64,000 nucleotides of DNA from QHXW01 sp963847515 (GTDB lineage: Bacteria; Acidobacteriota; Terriglobia; Bryobacterales; Bryobacteraceae), in the NCBI GenBank assembly GCA_963847515.1, contig CAWKAA010000002.1:1-64000 (forward strand), given 5' to 3'. A model generated the notes under the pieces. The model ran no database searches. It was not told the DNA's origin and saw only the letters and a list, made by a program, of their open reading frames with translations. How positions within the stretch are numbered: the stretch's first letter is position 1; each line of letters opens with the position of its first letter. The position numbers and the translations under genes are program-made. Below are positions 46,542-55,612 of the stretch, in pieces.

Positions 46542-48611
46542 ATGAGTCGCAGCCCTTCAAAGTCAGTGCCGACGGCCCATCAACTGCTGTGTGTCGAGAA
46601 CCGAGATGGCGCGTTTGTCAGGGCAGTCCGTGACGTTATCAACCAAGGTGGTCGCCGGTTGGCGGTCTTACCGTTCAATGAACGAGCGCAGCGCATCGTT
46701 GAAGCCCTCGGCCCTACCTCGTCGAACTGCGAGCTGTGGGCCTTGGATAGCCCCGAGAACCTGACACTGCCTGCTTCGGTCCGCCCGCTGCCAGCCGGCG
46801 AGCATGCAGATGCGATCCTGGTGTTGCTTGACAGAGGCGAGGCGCTCGGAGCGGCATTGTTCCAATTCCTCGATCTGGACTGTGGAACCGTGGTGGTGCC
46901 GCAAACCAGCTGGTATTTCAAGAACCGCCCGCTGTTCCTGATCTCCATTCCCAAGGCCGGAACGCATCTGCTTTACGAACTGGCGAAAGCTTTCGGCTAC
47001 GCTGAGGGTATCGTCACGAATTCCGCTGCGGTGCGGCCCGGACAATGGTATTGCATCGAATATTCGAATTCGCACACAAGCGCCCGGCACTTCTTCATCG
47101 ATTCGGTCCGCGAAAATCCGTTCGGCAACCGGGCCCATCCCTTCATGCGCAGCCCCGCGATCTTTATATACCGCAACCCGCGCGATATCCTCGTTTCGGA
47201 AGCGAACTACTACCATAAGGATGGCAATTCCCCATTCGCTGCTTATTTGGCGAGGCTCTCTCCGAAGGAGCGTTTGCTTCGGCTGATCGACGACCCCTGG
47301 CTGCTAGGCAATTTCCGCGACCGGATGGCCGAGTTCGTGCCGTGGCTCGATTTGCCGAATGTCATCCCCGTCTCGTTCGAGGAACTGGTCGGCCCTAGCG
47401 GCGGCGGCGACGCGGTGATGCAGCGGCGGCTGATATGGTCGTTGCAACTGAAGCTACAAATCCCCGGCGACCCGGCTGCGTTTGCGGCCCAGGTGTTCAA
47501 CCGGGCGAGCCCCACGTTCTTTGCGGGCAAGATCGGCGCCTGGCGTGAGAGCTTCTCCCCCGATGTGGAGAAGTGCTATTCGGCGTTGCCGCAGGATTTC
47601 GAGGCGGAGTTCGGCTACGCGTCGTCCGGCGACGGCACCACTCCGATCTACTCGACGCGGCTCGATGAATTTCGCCGGCGGAAACCCTCGTTCAGCAAAG
47701 CGGACTTCAGCTCCGTACCTATAGGTCAGGAGTACGGCTTCCTCGGCTTTAACCTCGTGCATTTCGGAGGACGAATGTACGCCGTGGCCGAATCTCTCGG
47801 TGCCGTGGATCTGGCGGCCATGTCCGCCGACGAGCTCGCCGAATTGCCGAACGCCAATACTCTGGATGAAGTCAAGTACATTGTCGCTCTCATGCATAAG
47901 CGGGTCGAGGCCTCAGACGGCCTTGCTGCGGGGCTGCAACGCGGTGCTGCAGGGAATCTGGAGACAGTGCAATTAGTGGGCACACACCGTGGTTTCAAGT
48001 TGGTGCGCCACGGTGGGAAAGTGTACGGCGTACGCCAGTCGCTTGGCGAGATCGACCTGACCGACGGCGATGAAACCTTGCAACAACGCTACAGTCCGGT
48101 GGATTTCATTGTCGCAGAGACAATGGGAGAGATCCGTGCGCGCGTGGACGCGTTAGAGATGCTCCAAGGGATCCAAGGCGGCCTGTTGGAGAAACAGCAA
48201 GTCTTGCAACACGAGATGCGCAGGGAATTCCAGGTACTGGAAAGGGAAATACTGGGAAAACAGCAGACCTTGCAAGCCGATTTACTGCGGGTACAGCAAA
48301 CCCTGGAACAGATTCAGAATCAGGTGCGAGCTTCGCTACCCGACCTGTTGCAGAAAGACCGGGCGTTGCAAGCAGCCGTGATCGAGCGACCGGGTGCCCT
48401 GGAAACAAAACGAAACGAGCAGGTTGAGCGACAGCTGGAGTTCGCGGCCAAGCTCGCGTCGCTCAACCAGGAAATTTCCAACACTGGTGTCCGCTTGTCC
48501 GAGGAGTTGCAACAGATCAAAACCCTGGTGCATTCCCACTCGAGAATGTGGGAACGGCTGGGCCGAAGCTGGCCGATTCGAGTTCTTTTTTACTTTTCAC
48601 GTGAAAAATGA
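46542..48611 (+). CDS. sulfotransferase-like protein with two GFN-YGVPQ modules and coiled coil
   Basis: 689 residues. Residues 1-125 are an uncharacterised Rossmann-like domain. Residues 126-350 are a sulfotransferase: FLISIPKAGTHLLYELAKAF (P-K-x-G-T-H), FIYRNPRDILVSEANYYHKD (R-N-P-R-D). Two modules follow, at about 401-448 (GFNLVHFGGRMYAVAESLGA) and 483-535 (GFKLVRHGGKVYGVRQSLGE). Residues 540-665 form a long Gln-rich coiled coil (LEKQQVLQHEMRREFQVLER), and the tail ends MWERLGRSWPIRVLFYF, similar to tails of surface-glycan transferases. PAPS-dependent sulfation of the glycan is the likely role, with the coiled coil organising an assembly complex. Confidence 0.72.
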   Translation: MSRSPSKSVPTAHQLLCVENRDGAFVRAVRDVINQGGRRLAVLPFNERAQRIVEALGPTSSNCELWALDSPENLTLPASVRPLPAGEHADAILVLLDRGEALGAALFQFLDLDCGTVVVPQTSWYFKNRPLFLISIPKAGTHLLYELAKAFGYAEGIVTNSAAVRPGQWYCIEYSNSHTSARHFFIDSVRENPFGNRAHPFMRSPAIFIYRNPRDILVSEANYYHKDGNSPFAAYLARLSPKERLLRLIDDPWLLGNFRDRMAEFVPWLDLPNVIPVSFEELVGPSGGGDAVMQRRLIWSLQLKLQIPGDPAAFAAQVFNRASPTFFAGKIGAWRESFSPDVEKCYSALPQDFEAEFGYASSGDGTTPIYSTRLDEFRRRKPSFSKADFSSVPIGQEYGFLGFNLVHFGGRMYAVAESLGAVDLAAMSADELAELPNANTLDEVKYIVALMHKRVEASDGLAAGLQRGAAGNLETVQLVGTHRGFKLVRHGGKVYGVRQSLGEIDLTDGDETLQQRYSPVDFIVAETMGEIRARVDALEMLQGIQGGLLEKQQVLQHEMRREFQVLEREILGKQQTLQADLLRVQQTLEQIQNQVRASLPDLLQKDRALQAAVIERPGALETKRNEQVERQLEFAAKLASLNQEISNTGVRLSEELQQIKTLVHSHSRMWERLGRSWPIRVLFYFSREK
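47742..47888 (+). other. GFN-YGVPQ module, copy 2
   Basis: LGFNLVHFGGRMYAVAESLG-A-V-D-L, then LPNANTLDEVKYIV; V-A-E replaces the usual V-P-Q. Confidence 0.65.
47988..48146 (+). other. GFN-YGVPQ module, copy 3
   Basis: RGFKLVRHGGKVYGVRQSLG-E-I-D-L, then a longer loop and FIVAETMGEIRARV; directly precedes the coiled coil. Confidence 0.65.
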
Positions 48612-48787
48612 AGTAGTTGATTCCCCCAAATTGGGGTTGCCGTCGTTTTCGGATCGCTCGCGCACTCTGAATGTTGCTGGCGCCGTTCCACGTTCGACAT
48701 TATACTGAGATACTCAGTGCACACCGCACTACGTTCATGAAAGGGAGACTTCTTCACCGCAACTGGTCCAAAGCGAGCTAAGCGCCC

Positions 48788-50356
48788 ATGCGGATACTTA
48801 AGCAGAGTACGAAAACGCATCCCCGGCTTAGCTTAATTCTCCTGGATTGGGGAGTCCGGGAGAGCTTGCATGTCTTGCACTATTTAAAGCACCAGACCAT
48901 ACCTCAGGAGGCCTTCGAAGTCGTGTTCATAGAGTATTATGACACCGTCTCGAAGGCGGCAAAGGAATTCGAATCCTCCATCGACACCTGGGTCTTGCTG
49001 GAAATGCCGTCTGACTGTTACTACCACAAGCACCTGATGTACAACGTTGGCACCGTTTTAAGCAACGGCGAGATCCTGATGTTCGCGGATTCAGACGCGA
49101 TGGTGCGCCCGACTTTCGTGGAAACCGTTCTCAAAGCCTTTGATCGCGACCCCTTGATCGTTTACCACATGGATGAGTTTCGTAACGTCCGTCGCGATTT
49201 TTATCCCTTCAACTATCCTTCCTTTGAAGAGGTCGTGGGGGACGGTTGTATCAACAATGTGAACGGCAAGACCAAGGGCATTCTGGATGAAATCGACCCC
49301 ATGCACAGTCGAAACTATGGCGCTTGTATGTGCGGGTGGCGCAAGGACATCATAGAAATCGGAGGTGCGGACGAAGACCTGACGTATCTGGGCCATATCT
49401 GCGGACCTTACGATATGACCTTTCGTCTGATGAACCTTGGAAGGCGCCTGGTGTGGGAGGCAGACGAATATTTGTACCACACCTGGCATCCCGGGTCTGA
49501 AGGCGTCGCCAATTATCTTGGACCGCACGATGGCAGAAACATGTCCACCACGGCGTTTCAAGCCTTGTGCTCCGGCCGCGTTCGGCCGCTGGTTGAGAAT
49601 GATGCGATACGGCGCCTGCGAGCCGGAATTCCCGTCGCCGTCGGCTCTGGGTCGCGTGACCTGCTGATCAGTTCTGCTTACGCTGAAGTTTTTGACCGCT
49701 TCAAGCTCAGCGGGGCCGTCAATCGTACGGTTGTGGGTGGCAGCACACCGAACTCAGTCTACGCTTCTTATAATGGTTTCGATGTATACCGTGTAAATGG
49801 ATCGTATTACGGCGTTCCGCAGGAGATGGGCCCAATCGATCCGGGGGCGAATGAATGGTGCAGCGATGAGCGCGTCGTCGTGGGCCGCAGCTTAACCGAA
49901 ATCCAGGGCGCGGTCGATTCCGGGGAGGCACGTCTTCAGGGCACGGTTGGTGGCTGTAATATCTGCGCAGTCGGAGATCGTTTTGCAGTCGTGCCGTGCG
50001 AATTGGGCGAGGTCGATTTCCATGTTCGCAGGCAGCGTGAGAATCCCCGCATTATATGGGTGAACAATTGGAGTGAAGCGCGCAAGGCCGCCGCCCAGTT
50101 CATGTCGCCAGTGCTGGCCAACTTGAATTCCGACGTAGACGAACGGCCGGTGTTGAATCGGCGGGTCTCGCTCGAGGAGGCTTTGAAGTCAGATGTAACG
50201 CGATTGCAATCGGACCTGTCGCTTCTGGCTACCCGGGTCACCACTGCTGAAGGGGATCTGGCGGCGATTTATCAGAGCCGCACGTGGCGAATGCTAGCTG
50301 CGGTCGGAGGATTTCTTCAAAACGCTGGCAGGGTGTTGGGGCGGCGGGCAAGATAA
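48788..50356 (+). CDS. GT-A family glycosyltransferase with two GFN-YGVPQ-like modules
   Basis: 522 residues. Residues 10-270 form a GT2-like domain: LSLILLDWGVRESLHVLHYL, EVVFIEYYDTVSKAA, YYHKHLMYNVGTVLSNGEIL and MFADSDAMVRPTFVETV (D-S-D in the metal place), then GACMCGWRKDIIEIGGADED and YLGHICGPYDMTFRLMNLG. The same unusual domain recurs in the gene at 51422-53251. Modules at about 329-376 (NGFDVYRVNGSYYGVPQEMG) and 388-436. The end has a short coiled coil and SRTWRMLAAVGGFLQNAG. It likely transfers a sugar for the exported glycan. Confidence 0.72.
   Translation: MRILKQSTKTHPRLSLILLDWGVRESLHVLHYLKHQTIPQEAFEVVFIEYYDTVSKAAKEFESSIDTWVLLEMPSDCYYHKHLMYNVGTVLSNGEILMFADSDAMVRPTFVETVLKAFDRDPLIVYHMDEFRNVRRDFYPFNYPSFEEVVGDGCINNVNGKTKGILDEIDPMHSRNYGACMCGWRKDIIEIGGADEDLTYLGHICGPYDMTFRLMNLGRRLVWEADEYLYHTWHPGSEGVANYLGPHDGRNMSTTAFQALCSGRVRPLVENDAIRRLRAGIPVAVGSGSRDLLISSAYAEVFDRFKLSGAVNRTVVGGSTPNSVYASYNGFDVYRVNGSYYGVPQEMGPIDPGANEWCSDERVVVGRSLTEIQGAVDSGEARLQGTVGGCNICAVGDRFAVVPCELGEVDFHVRRQRENPRIIWVNNWSEARKAAAQFMSPVLANLNSDVDERPVLNRRVSLEEALKSDVTRLQSDLSLLATRVTTAEGDLAAIYQSRTWRMLAAVGGFLQNAGRVLGRRAR
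49772..49915 (+). other. GFN-YGVPQ module, copy 4
   Basis: NGFDVYRVNGSYYGVPQEMG-P-I-D, then ERVVVGRSLTEIQGAV; a strong match to the consensus. Confidence 0.7.
49949..50095 (+). other. GFN-YGVPQ module, copy 5 (divergent)
   Basis: GGCNICAVGDRFAVVPCELG-E-V-D-F, then IIWVNNWSEARKAA; recognisable order of the same elements, tandem with copy 4. Confidence 0.5.
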
Positions 50357-50431
50357 GAGACCTCCTTCAACCCGTTCGCCCGCATCCGAAGCGCCGGCCT
50401 CCAAAACGTTGATTTGCGGCCAGCGTTTGCG

Positions 50432-51412
50432 ATGGTCTTCAGCGGCTTCATGCTGGCCTCTCGGCGACTCGATCGACGGCAGGGACTTCTTCGTCTTCCT
50501 GACGCGAGCAATGTTGACAGCGTTATAGTGAAGGGTGCCCCAAGTGAAGGAAAGGCTGGGAATTGGGTGGATCTGAGACGCTTTGACCTCTCGGAAACCG
50601 CGGCGCACGAGGCTGCGCGGGTTCTGAACTATCAGCCGTTTATTGTTACATCTGAGTTGCAGACAGGCGTGGGCTACAGCATCCTTCACAACCGCGATCC
50701 GAGGGTGTCGCCGCCTCTGGTCTTTCATCACCGTAACTGGTCGGATGAAGATTGGAACAAGATCACCTCCGCAAACCAGGCCCTACGCACGATGTACGAC
50801 GGGTTTGTAGAAACGATTGCGCAGCTGTATCCAGGCAAAAGCCTCCTGGACGTGGCCTGCAACAATGGCTACATTCCGGTGGCGGCACGGAACGCCGGCA
50901 TGGGCCCGTGTGCCGGAATGGACTTAGGTCCACAGCATGCGGAATCAATTGAATTCCTGAACAAAGTTCTGGGAACTGACGTTGAATTCTTCCATCGGCG
51001 CTACTCGCCCATGGATCGATGCGCCGAACCGTTGCCCCGAAAGTTCGACGTAGTCTGTGCGTCAGCGATTCTCTGCCACCTCCCGGACCCGCTCAATTTT
51101 CTCGCTTATATTGGCTCACTGGCAAACCAGGCAGTGTTTTTCTGGGGACAGACAATCGATACGGAACACTTCATTGTCTCCTACAATAAGCCCCACCCCT
51201 GTCTCGGCGATCTGGGCGCATTCCCATACTGCTTCAACGATAACACCAGGATCTCCATCGGATTATTCAAATACGCAATGCAGAGCATGGGTTTCAACCG
51301 CCTCATCGAGATTCCCTACCGCCCCTGGATTCCAGAGAATACCGAACTCGGCGTCGAGTCTGAGCTGGCGCGTGGATCCCGGCACAGGTCTCTCCTCTTC
51401 ATGCGGGGGTAA
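50432..51412 (+). CDS. class I SAM-dependent methyltransferase
   Basis: 326 residues from ATG 50432; ATG 50450 or TTG 50414 are alternatives and no strong ribosome site decides. SLLDVACNNGYIPVAARNAG is the SAM loop (D-V-A-C-N-N-G), then AGMDLGPQHAESIEFLNKV, KFDVVCASAILCHLPDPLNF. The post-motif-I pattern and the H-L-P-D-P follow the small-molecule/O-methyltransferase group. The N-terminal 90 residues (LSETAAHEAARVLNYQPFIV) are not part of the fold and may bind the acceptor. Genes around it build a surface glycan, so sugar O-methylation is likely, substrate unknown. Confidence 0.7.
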   Translation: MVFSGFMLASRRLDRRQGLLRLPDASNVDSVIVKGAPSEGKAGNWVDLRRFDLSETAAHEAARVLNYQPFIVTSELQTGVGYSILHNRDPRVSPPLVFHHRNWSDEDWNKITSANQALRTMYDGFVETIAQLYPGKSLLDVACNNGYIPVAARNAGMGPCAGMDLGPQHAESIEFLNKVLGTDVEFFHRRYSPMDRCAEPLPRKFDVVCASAILCHLPDPLNFLAYIGSLANQAVFFWGQTIDTEHFIVSYNKPHPCLGDLGAFPYCFNDNTRISIGLFKYAMQSMGFNRLIEIPYRPWIPENTELGVESELARGSRHRSLLFMRG

Positions 51413-51421
51413 GTAGAGCGA

Positions 51422-53251
51422 TCAGTCCGACGCTGCCCCAGCTGATACCACTCCAGCGGCGCGTAGTTGACCCTCCACCAGTTCGCTCAATTCGGCTCGA
51501 CAGGACACACGCCGGCTTCCCGGAGTCTCGCGGCTGAGGGAGTTCGTCAAGTCGACTTGGCCAACGGCGCGAGGAACCACCAGGAGTTCATTGGTCACGT
51601 ACACCAGACTGGTGTCAAACAAGGTGGCAAGAAGAATCGGAGTGTTGGGTGGTACGCCCGGGAAGCCATCCAGCAAGCCGCCAACCGCGTTCAAAAACAT
51701 TTCTCTTCGTGATTCCGGAGTAGTAGGCGCCTCCGCGCGCTCCACCATCTGCCGTGCTCTCGTAACCGTAGTGCACCAATATGTCCCATCGGGTGGCTCC
51801 AGAAGCAGGCGGCCGAGATTAAACTGTCCCTGTCCTGAGCGCACGCCAACCACCAAGCTCAGAAACGCGACGGTCTGATAGCCTGTGCCTCGGTAGTCCG
51901 TATCGATGATTTCCGGCTGGGAACACAACGCGGGAGCTCGCTCAAGTAGGGCGTTTTGGACCGACCAAAAATCTCCACCCGTAATGCGCAAGGCCTTAGA
52001 CTCCTGCGCATGCGGGTCCACATAATGCGGCAGCGCGAAAATCTCCTCACCCTGAACGAATAGCACCCAACCGGCTGCCGAGAAAACCGGAGCCGCGGGT
52101 TTCCAATTCCGCCGTCTCCTGGTGAATGCTACAAGTTCCGGCCGTAACACGGTGCAGACTCCCTCAATCATTCTGACCACCAGCCGCGCTGCCCGGATGC
52201 GCAAGTCCTCGAGTTGGCTTGCCCGTCGCATTTTCCGCACTGATCTCTTGCGAAACCCCGCGGGTCCTCCGCTAAACGCGTACCGCGTGACGAACGCCGC
52301 ACCGAAGACACGGGAGCTCATCCGGCGCTCAAAAAGGGCCGCATTCTCCTGCAGCGGCAACAGGCGGCCGCAGACCAGTGCCTCAACCGCGTGTAAAGCA
52401 TGAAGGTCCACGTGCGGATAGGTGATCTCGCCAATCTGTCGCAAGCTCGGAAGAATCCCGTTATCCCCTACTGGGTCTGGATGTGCGAAATGCCATAACA
52501 TCGTGGCCGGATCATGCCAGACTTCGGCTAGGCCGGCGTTCATCAGCCGCCAGCCCAGTTCATAGGGTCCGCAGAGATAGCCGGCGTACACCGGGTCTTC
52601 ATCAAATCCGCCGAACCGAATGGCGTCCGCAGTGCGAACGGTCATGCACGCCCCTACATTGGGATGTAGCCCCCACCAGCGCCAGCTTGCGTCTTTCAGT
52701 TCCTGCGCACTGTGGAGGCCGGGATAACTCAAGGAACTGCGGCCTTCGAAGTGAAAGAGGACCGAACCTCGCGGAAGCTTTCCCTCCCCATAAAAATGGT
52801 CGAATATCGAGCGCACGAACTCTTGCGGAAAGACCGCATCACTGTCGCAAACACAAAACAGTTCGCCTTGAGCCAGTAGCAACCCAATGTTGTATCCCTC
52901 GTGTTTGTGATAGGGATTGCTCTGGCCACAAGTCACCACAACGTCCGCGCGTTCCATCACCTCCCGAATGACCCGGTCGAACAGCTCCACCCAAATCAGC
53001 TCATACGCCTCCCGAGGCACATCTTGTTGCTCCAGCCACTCCAAGGAATCGAAACGCTCCCGGCAAGACCAGTCCAAAAGAATAATTGAAAGTTTAGGCA
53101 ACGCATCCCTAGAATTTCTCTTATGAATGCGGATGCGGTTTCCGGCCTCAAATGGCGGCGGCGCAGCCCGCAGGGACGTGATAGCGGAGTCGTAATTCAG
53201 GGAGCGGCGGCGATGCTCCTTGGTTAGAAAGCCCACCAATTGGCGCCTCAT
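51422..53251 (-). CDS. GT-A family glycosyltransferase with divergent modules
   Basis: 609 residues from ATG 53249-53251, overlapping the upstream stop (ATGA). Residues 45-300: LSIILLDWSCRERFDSLEWL, AYELIWVELFDRVIREVMER, NPYHKHEGYNIGLLLAQGEL and FCVCDSDAVFPQEFVRSIFD, the same domain as in the 48788-50356 gene. The C-terminal half has three stretches resembling the shared module in weakened form, including one near the end with LLVVPRAVGQVDLTN. It runs opposite to its paralogue and convergent with the methyltransferase. Probably another sugar transferase of the glycan. Confidence 0.68.
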   Translation of the reverse strand: MRRQLVGFLTKEHRRRSLNYDSAITSLRAAPPPFEAGNRIRIHKRNSRDALPKLSIILLDWSCRERFDSLEWLEQQDVPREAYELIWVELFDRVIREVMERADVVVTCGQSNPYHKHEGYNIGLLLAQGELFCVCDSDAVFPQEFVRSIFDHFYGEGKLPRGSVLFHFEGRSSLSYPGLHSAQELKDASWRWWGLHPNVGACMTVRTADAIRFGGFDEDPVYAGYLCGPYELGWRLMNAGLAEVWHDPATMLWHFAHPDPVGDNGILPSLRQIGEITYPHVDLHALHAVEALVCGRLLPLQENAALFERRMSSRVFGAAFVTRYAFSGGPAGFRKRSVRKMRRASQLEDLRIRAARLVVRMIEGVCTVLRPELVAFTRRRRNWKPAAPVFSAAGWVLFVQGEEIFALPHYVDPHAQESKALRITGGDFWSVQNALLERAPALCSQPEIIDTDYRGTGYQTVAFLSLVVGVRSGQGQFNLGRLLLEPPDGTYWCTTVTRARQMVERAEAPTTPESRREMFLNAVGGLLDGFPGVPPNTPILLATLFDTSLVYVTNELLVVPRAVGQVDLTNSLSRETPGSRRVSCRAELSELVEGQLRAAGVVSAGAASD

Positions 53252-55203
53252 ATGGCCTCGAAAACCTGCTTCAACGTCGCGTTCCAACGCTCCAAGGTGA
53301 ATTTGGTACGCACAGCCTCCTGTGCCTGTACAGCGAGATTCCATCGCAACCCAGCATCATTCGCCAGTTCTTCCAGAGCACTCGCGAGGCGCGCGACCAT
53401 GGTCTCGTTTGGCGTATACAGGCTGGAATAATCTTCGCGCAGCATACCCGTGGCTTTGTCCACCCAAGAAACCTCTCCCGCTCTGCCCGTGACAATCAAA
53501 CCCGTTTCCCTGTCTGTAACATACTCTTCAATAGCCCATCCATCCGAGGTCAGCACCGTAACTCCGTGGGCCATGGCTTCCAGCAGCGAGACTACGTGGA
53601 TGCGTGCGGCGGGCAACGCGAAAATGTCGCTTGACAACAGCAGCCCCCGCCACTCTTCCGGCGGCAGGTACGCGCTCAGATTGCGCACGCGATCCCTGCC
53701 GTACTTGGCCTGCAGTTCCCGAAAGCGGTCCTTGCACCATCCGCCTGGGATCGCGCACCGGACCGTCAGATGAAGTCGGGAATCGCGCGCCGCCACGCGA
53801 TCGAACGCTTCCAGCAGATCCACTCCCCCGCGCACGAAAAAACCCACCTGATTCTGGTGCCAGCTACTGGAGAACAGCACGTGCACCGGTTCGTTCGGTC
53901 CCTTCACCGTTCGCAGAGATATCGGTTGCTCCGGCACAAACCCCAGGGGACAATACACAATCTTCCGGTCGATGGTCCTTGAGCGGAAGAGGGTTCGCAG
54001 GCTCTCCGCAGTGGAACGGATATGCGTCAGCACCGCGCGGCAGTGACGTTGTTCCAGTAGGCTTTTCACCACGGGAAATGCGGGCAGATCCCGTATGTGC
54101 ATCGCCCCCGTTGTGCCATTGCGTGCGTATGGAACGAATAGGCTCGTCGAATCTTCGATTTCAATCACCCAAGGCGTGGGAGTGATCACGTAAGGAACGC
54201 TCGTGACGAATGCTGCCCGGGCAGGCGTCCGGAACCGCCGATTCACGTTCGGCTCCCGCGACGTGACGAAATGGAGAATGGCGGACCAGCGGGCGCCGTT
54301 CGCCAGGCTGCGAAGCGCCAGACCAGCCATGGCTGCCTTCCATTTCCACTCCGAAAGCGGTTCCGGAAGCCGCACCTCGCGGTCCAGCCGGTGCTCCAGT
54401 TCCAGGGACATCTCGCGGTGCACGGACCAGATGGAACATTGGCCCGAGCGGTTTGGCCACACCAGATAGGCATTCCGGTATTGCACGATACTGATGTCCA
54501 GTCCGCAATAACCTCGGAAAACGTATGCCGCTCGCGAGGGATTTGGCCCGAAATCGTGACCGGTTACTTTCTGCTCGATGGCCGCTAGGACGCCAGGCAG
54601 ATCCGAGGCACGTACCACAGCGGAATCACGCAGGACACCGGGATCGTGACGCAGCTCGATGCCCGGGGGTACGTCGGTCGGAATCCCGAAATACTCGCCC
54701 CGATACAGGAATACGTTGTAACTTGATCCCCGGTATGATTCGGTCAGCAGGATGGTATCCGGACGCCCCTGAAGAATGGCCGGCAACCCGTAGAGATGGT
54801 CTAGCCGGGCCAGCAAACGCCAGAAATCCGTATCCCAGATCACCTCAGGCCGAAAAGCTCTTAGCGGCGGGTTCTGCACGAATGCCCAACCCTCCGGCGG
54901 CGTTCGCAAGGACGCTAGAAATTGTGGGTGTTTTCCGCAGTTACCAAAGTCTTCGAACTGCGGCAGCCAACCTACGAATTCAATCTGCCGTTCCGGATGC
55001 AATGTCGCAGCGTGCGTCAACAACTGATCCAGATTGCGAGCCGATTGAATGCGAGGATTAGCCCGGACTAACGGATCATCCAGATCGGCGGGCGTAATCC
55101 CTTTCGGGACTAGAAAGTACATGCCCCGATGCAGCAGAACCGCCATGCCCTGAGGCACTACGAGCCCCGACGATTCCTGCGGCATTCGAGCCTGGACCAG
55201 CAT
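53248..55203 (-). CDS. GT4-like glycosyltransferase with N-terminal modules
   Basis: 651 residues from ATG 55201-55203 (other in-frame starts exist on both sides). The N-terminal 270 residues carry divergent modules (VLLHRGMYFLVPKGITPADL; SYNVFLYRGEYFGIPTDVPP; a third near SIVQYRNAYLVWPNRSG). The C-terminal 300 residues are GT-B/GT4: VHVLFSSSWHQNQVGFFVRG, VRNLSAYLPPEEWRGLLLSS, FALPAARIHVVSLLEAMAHG and VTVLTSDGWAIEEYVTDRET, with the final E-x-x-x-x-G phosphate-binding region slightly altered. It starts the two-gene minus-strand unit with the next transferase and is divergent from the ABC exporter. Confidence 0.68.
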   Translation of the reverse strand: MLVQARMPQESSGLVVPQGMAVLLHRGMYFLVPKGITPADLDDPLVRANPRIQSARNLDQLLTHAATLHPERQIEFVGWLPQFEDFGNCGKHPQFLASLRTPPEGWAFVQNPPLRAFRPEVIWDTDFWRLLARLDHLYGLPAILQGRPDTILLTESYRGSSYNVFLYRGEYFGIPTDVPPGIELRHDPGVLRDSAVVRASDLPGVLAAIEQKVTGHDFGPNPSRAAYVFRGYCGLDISIVQYRNAYLVWPNRSGQCSIWSVHREMSLELEHRLDREVRLPEPLSEWKWKAAMAGLALRSLANGARWSAILHFVTSREPNVNRRFRTPARAAFVTSVPYVITPTPWVIEIEDSTSLFVPYARNGTTGAMHIRDLPAFPVVKSLLEQRHCRAVLTHIRSTAESLRTLFRSRTIDRKIVYCPLGFVPEQPISLRTVKGPNEPVHVLFSSSWHQNQVGFFVRGGVDLLEAFDRVAARDSRLHLTVRCAIPGGWCKDRFRELQAKYGRDRVRNLSAYLPPEEWRGLLLSSDIFALPAARIHVVSLLEAMAHGVTVLTSDGWAIEEYVTDRETGLIVTGRAGEVSWVDKATGMLREDYSSLYTPNETMVARLASALEELANDAGLRWNLAVQAQEAVRTKFTLERWNATLKQVFEAI

Positions 55204-55254
55204 CAATAGCGCTCTTCCGTCTGAAGTTGCGGCCGCTCTGAGCGCGCCACACAA

Positions 55255-55576
55255 CAGATTCGATCAGGCACAATGTTCCGAGACTCCGAAACCCACGTAA
55301 ACGACCGTTGTTCTTGTCCTCGAAAACGCGATGCATCGATTATCGACCCGTAGTTCGTATTTATGCATGAAAACGCCCCTACTTCTAGTATTTATTAAAT
55401 GGTTGGGCAGCCTATTTCTTGAGTCTAGGCGGATTGTATTTGCAGGTCAACTCGCGGCCAGACGTCAACCGGATTCAAGCAAATGGAACTGACGCGCATC
55501 GGCGTCGAAAGCGACCCGGTACCATCCGATGTTATAATCATTCTTCTCGTGTCAGATCTTTTTTGTACCCCACTGC
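55255..55576. promoter_or_regulatory. divergent intergenic region upstream of the ABC exporter
   Basis: About 320 bases without a gene. On the + strand a perfect TATAAT lies at 55533-55538, 75 bases before the likely wzm ATG, without a good -35. The stretch 55380-55420 is AT-rich on both strands and could serve the leftward GT4-like gene. No repeats or strong hairpins noticed. Confidence 0.35.
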
Positions 55577-55612
55577 GTGCCGCAGTGGAAACCGAGGCCT
55601 CCGACAGCATCT

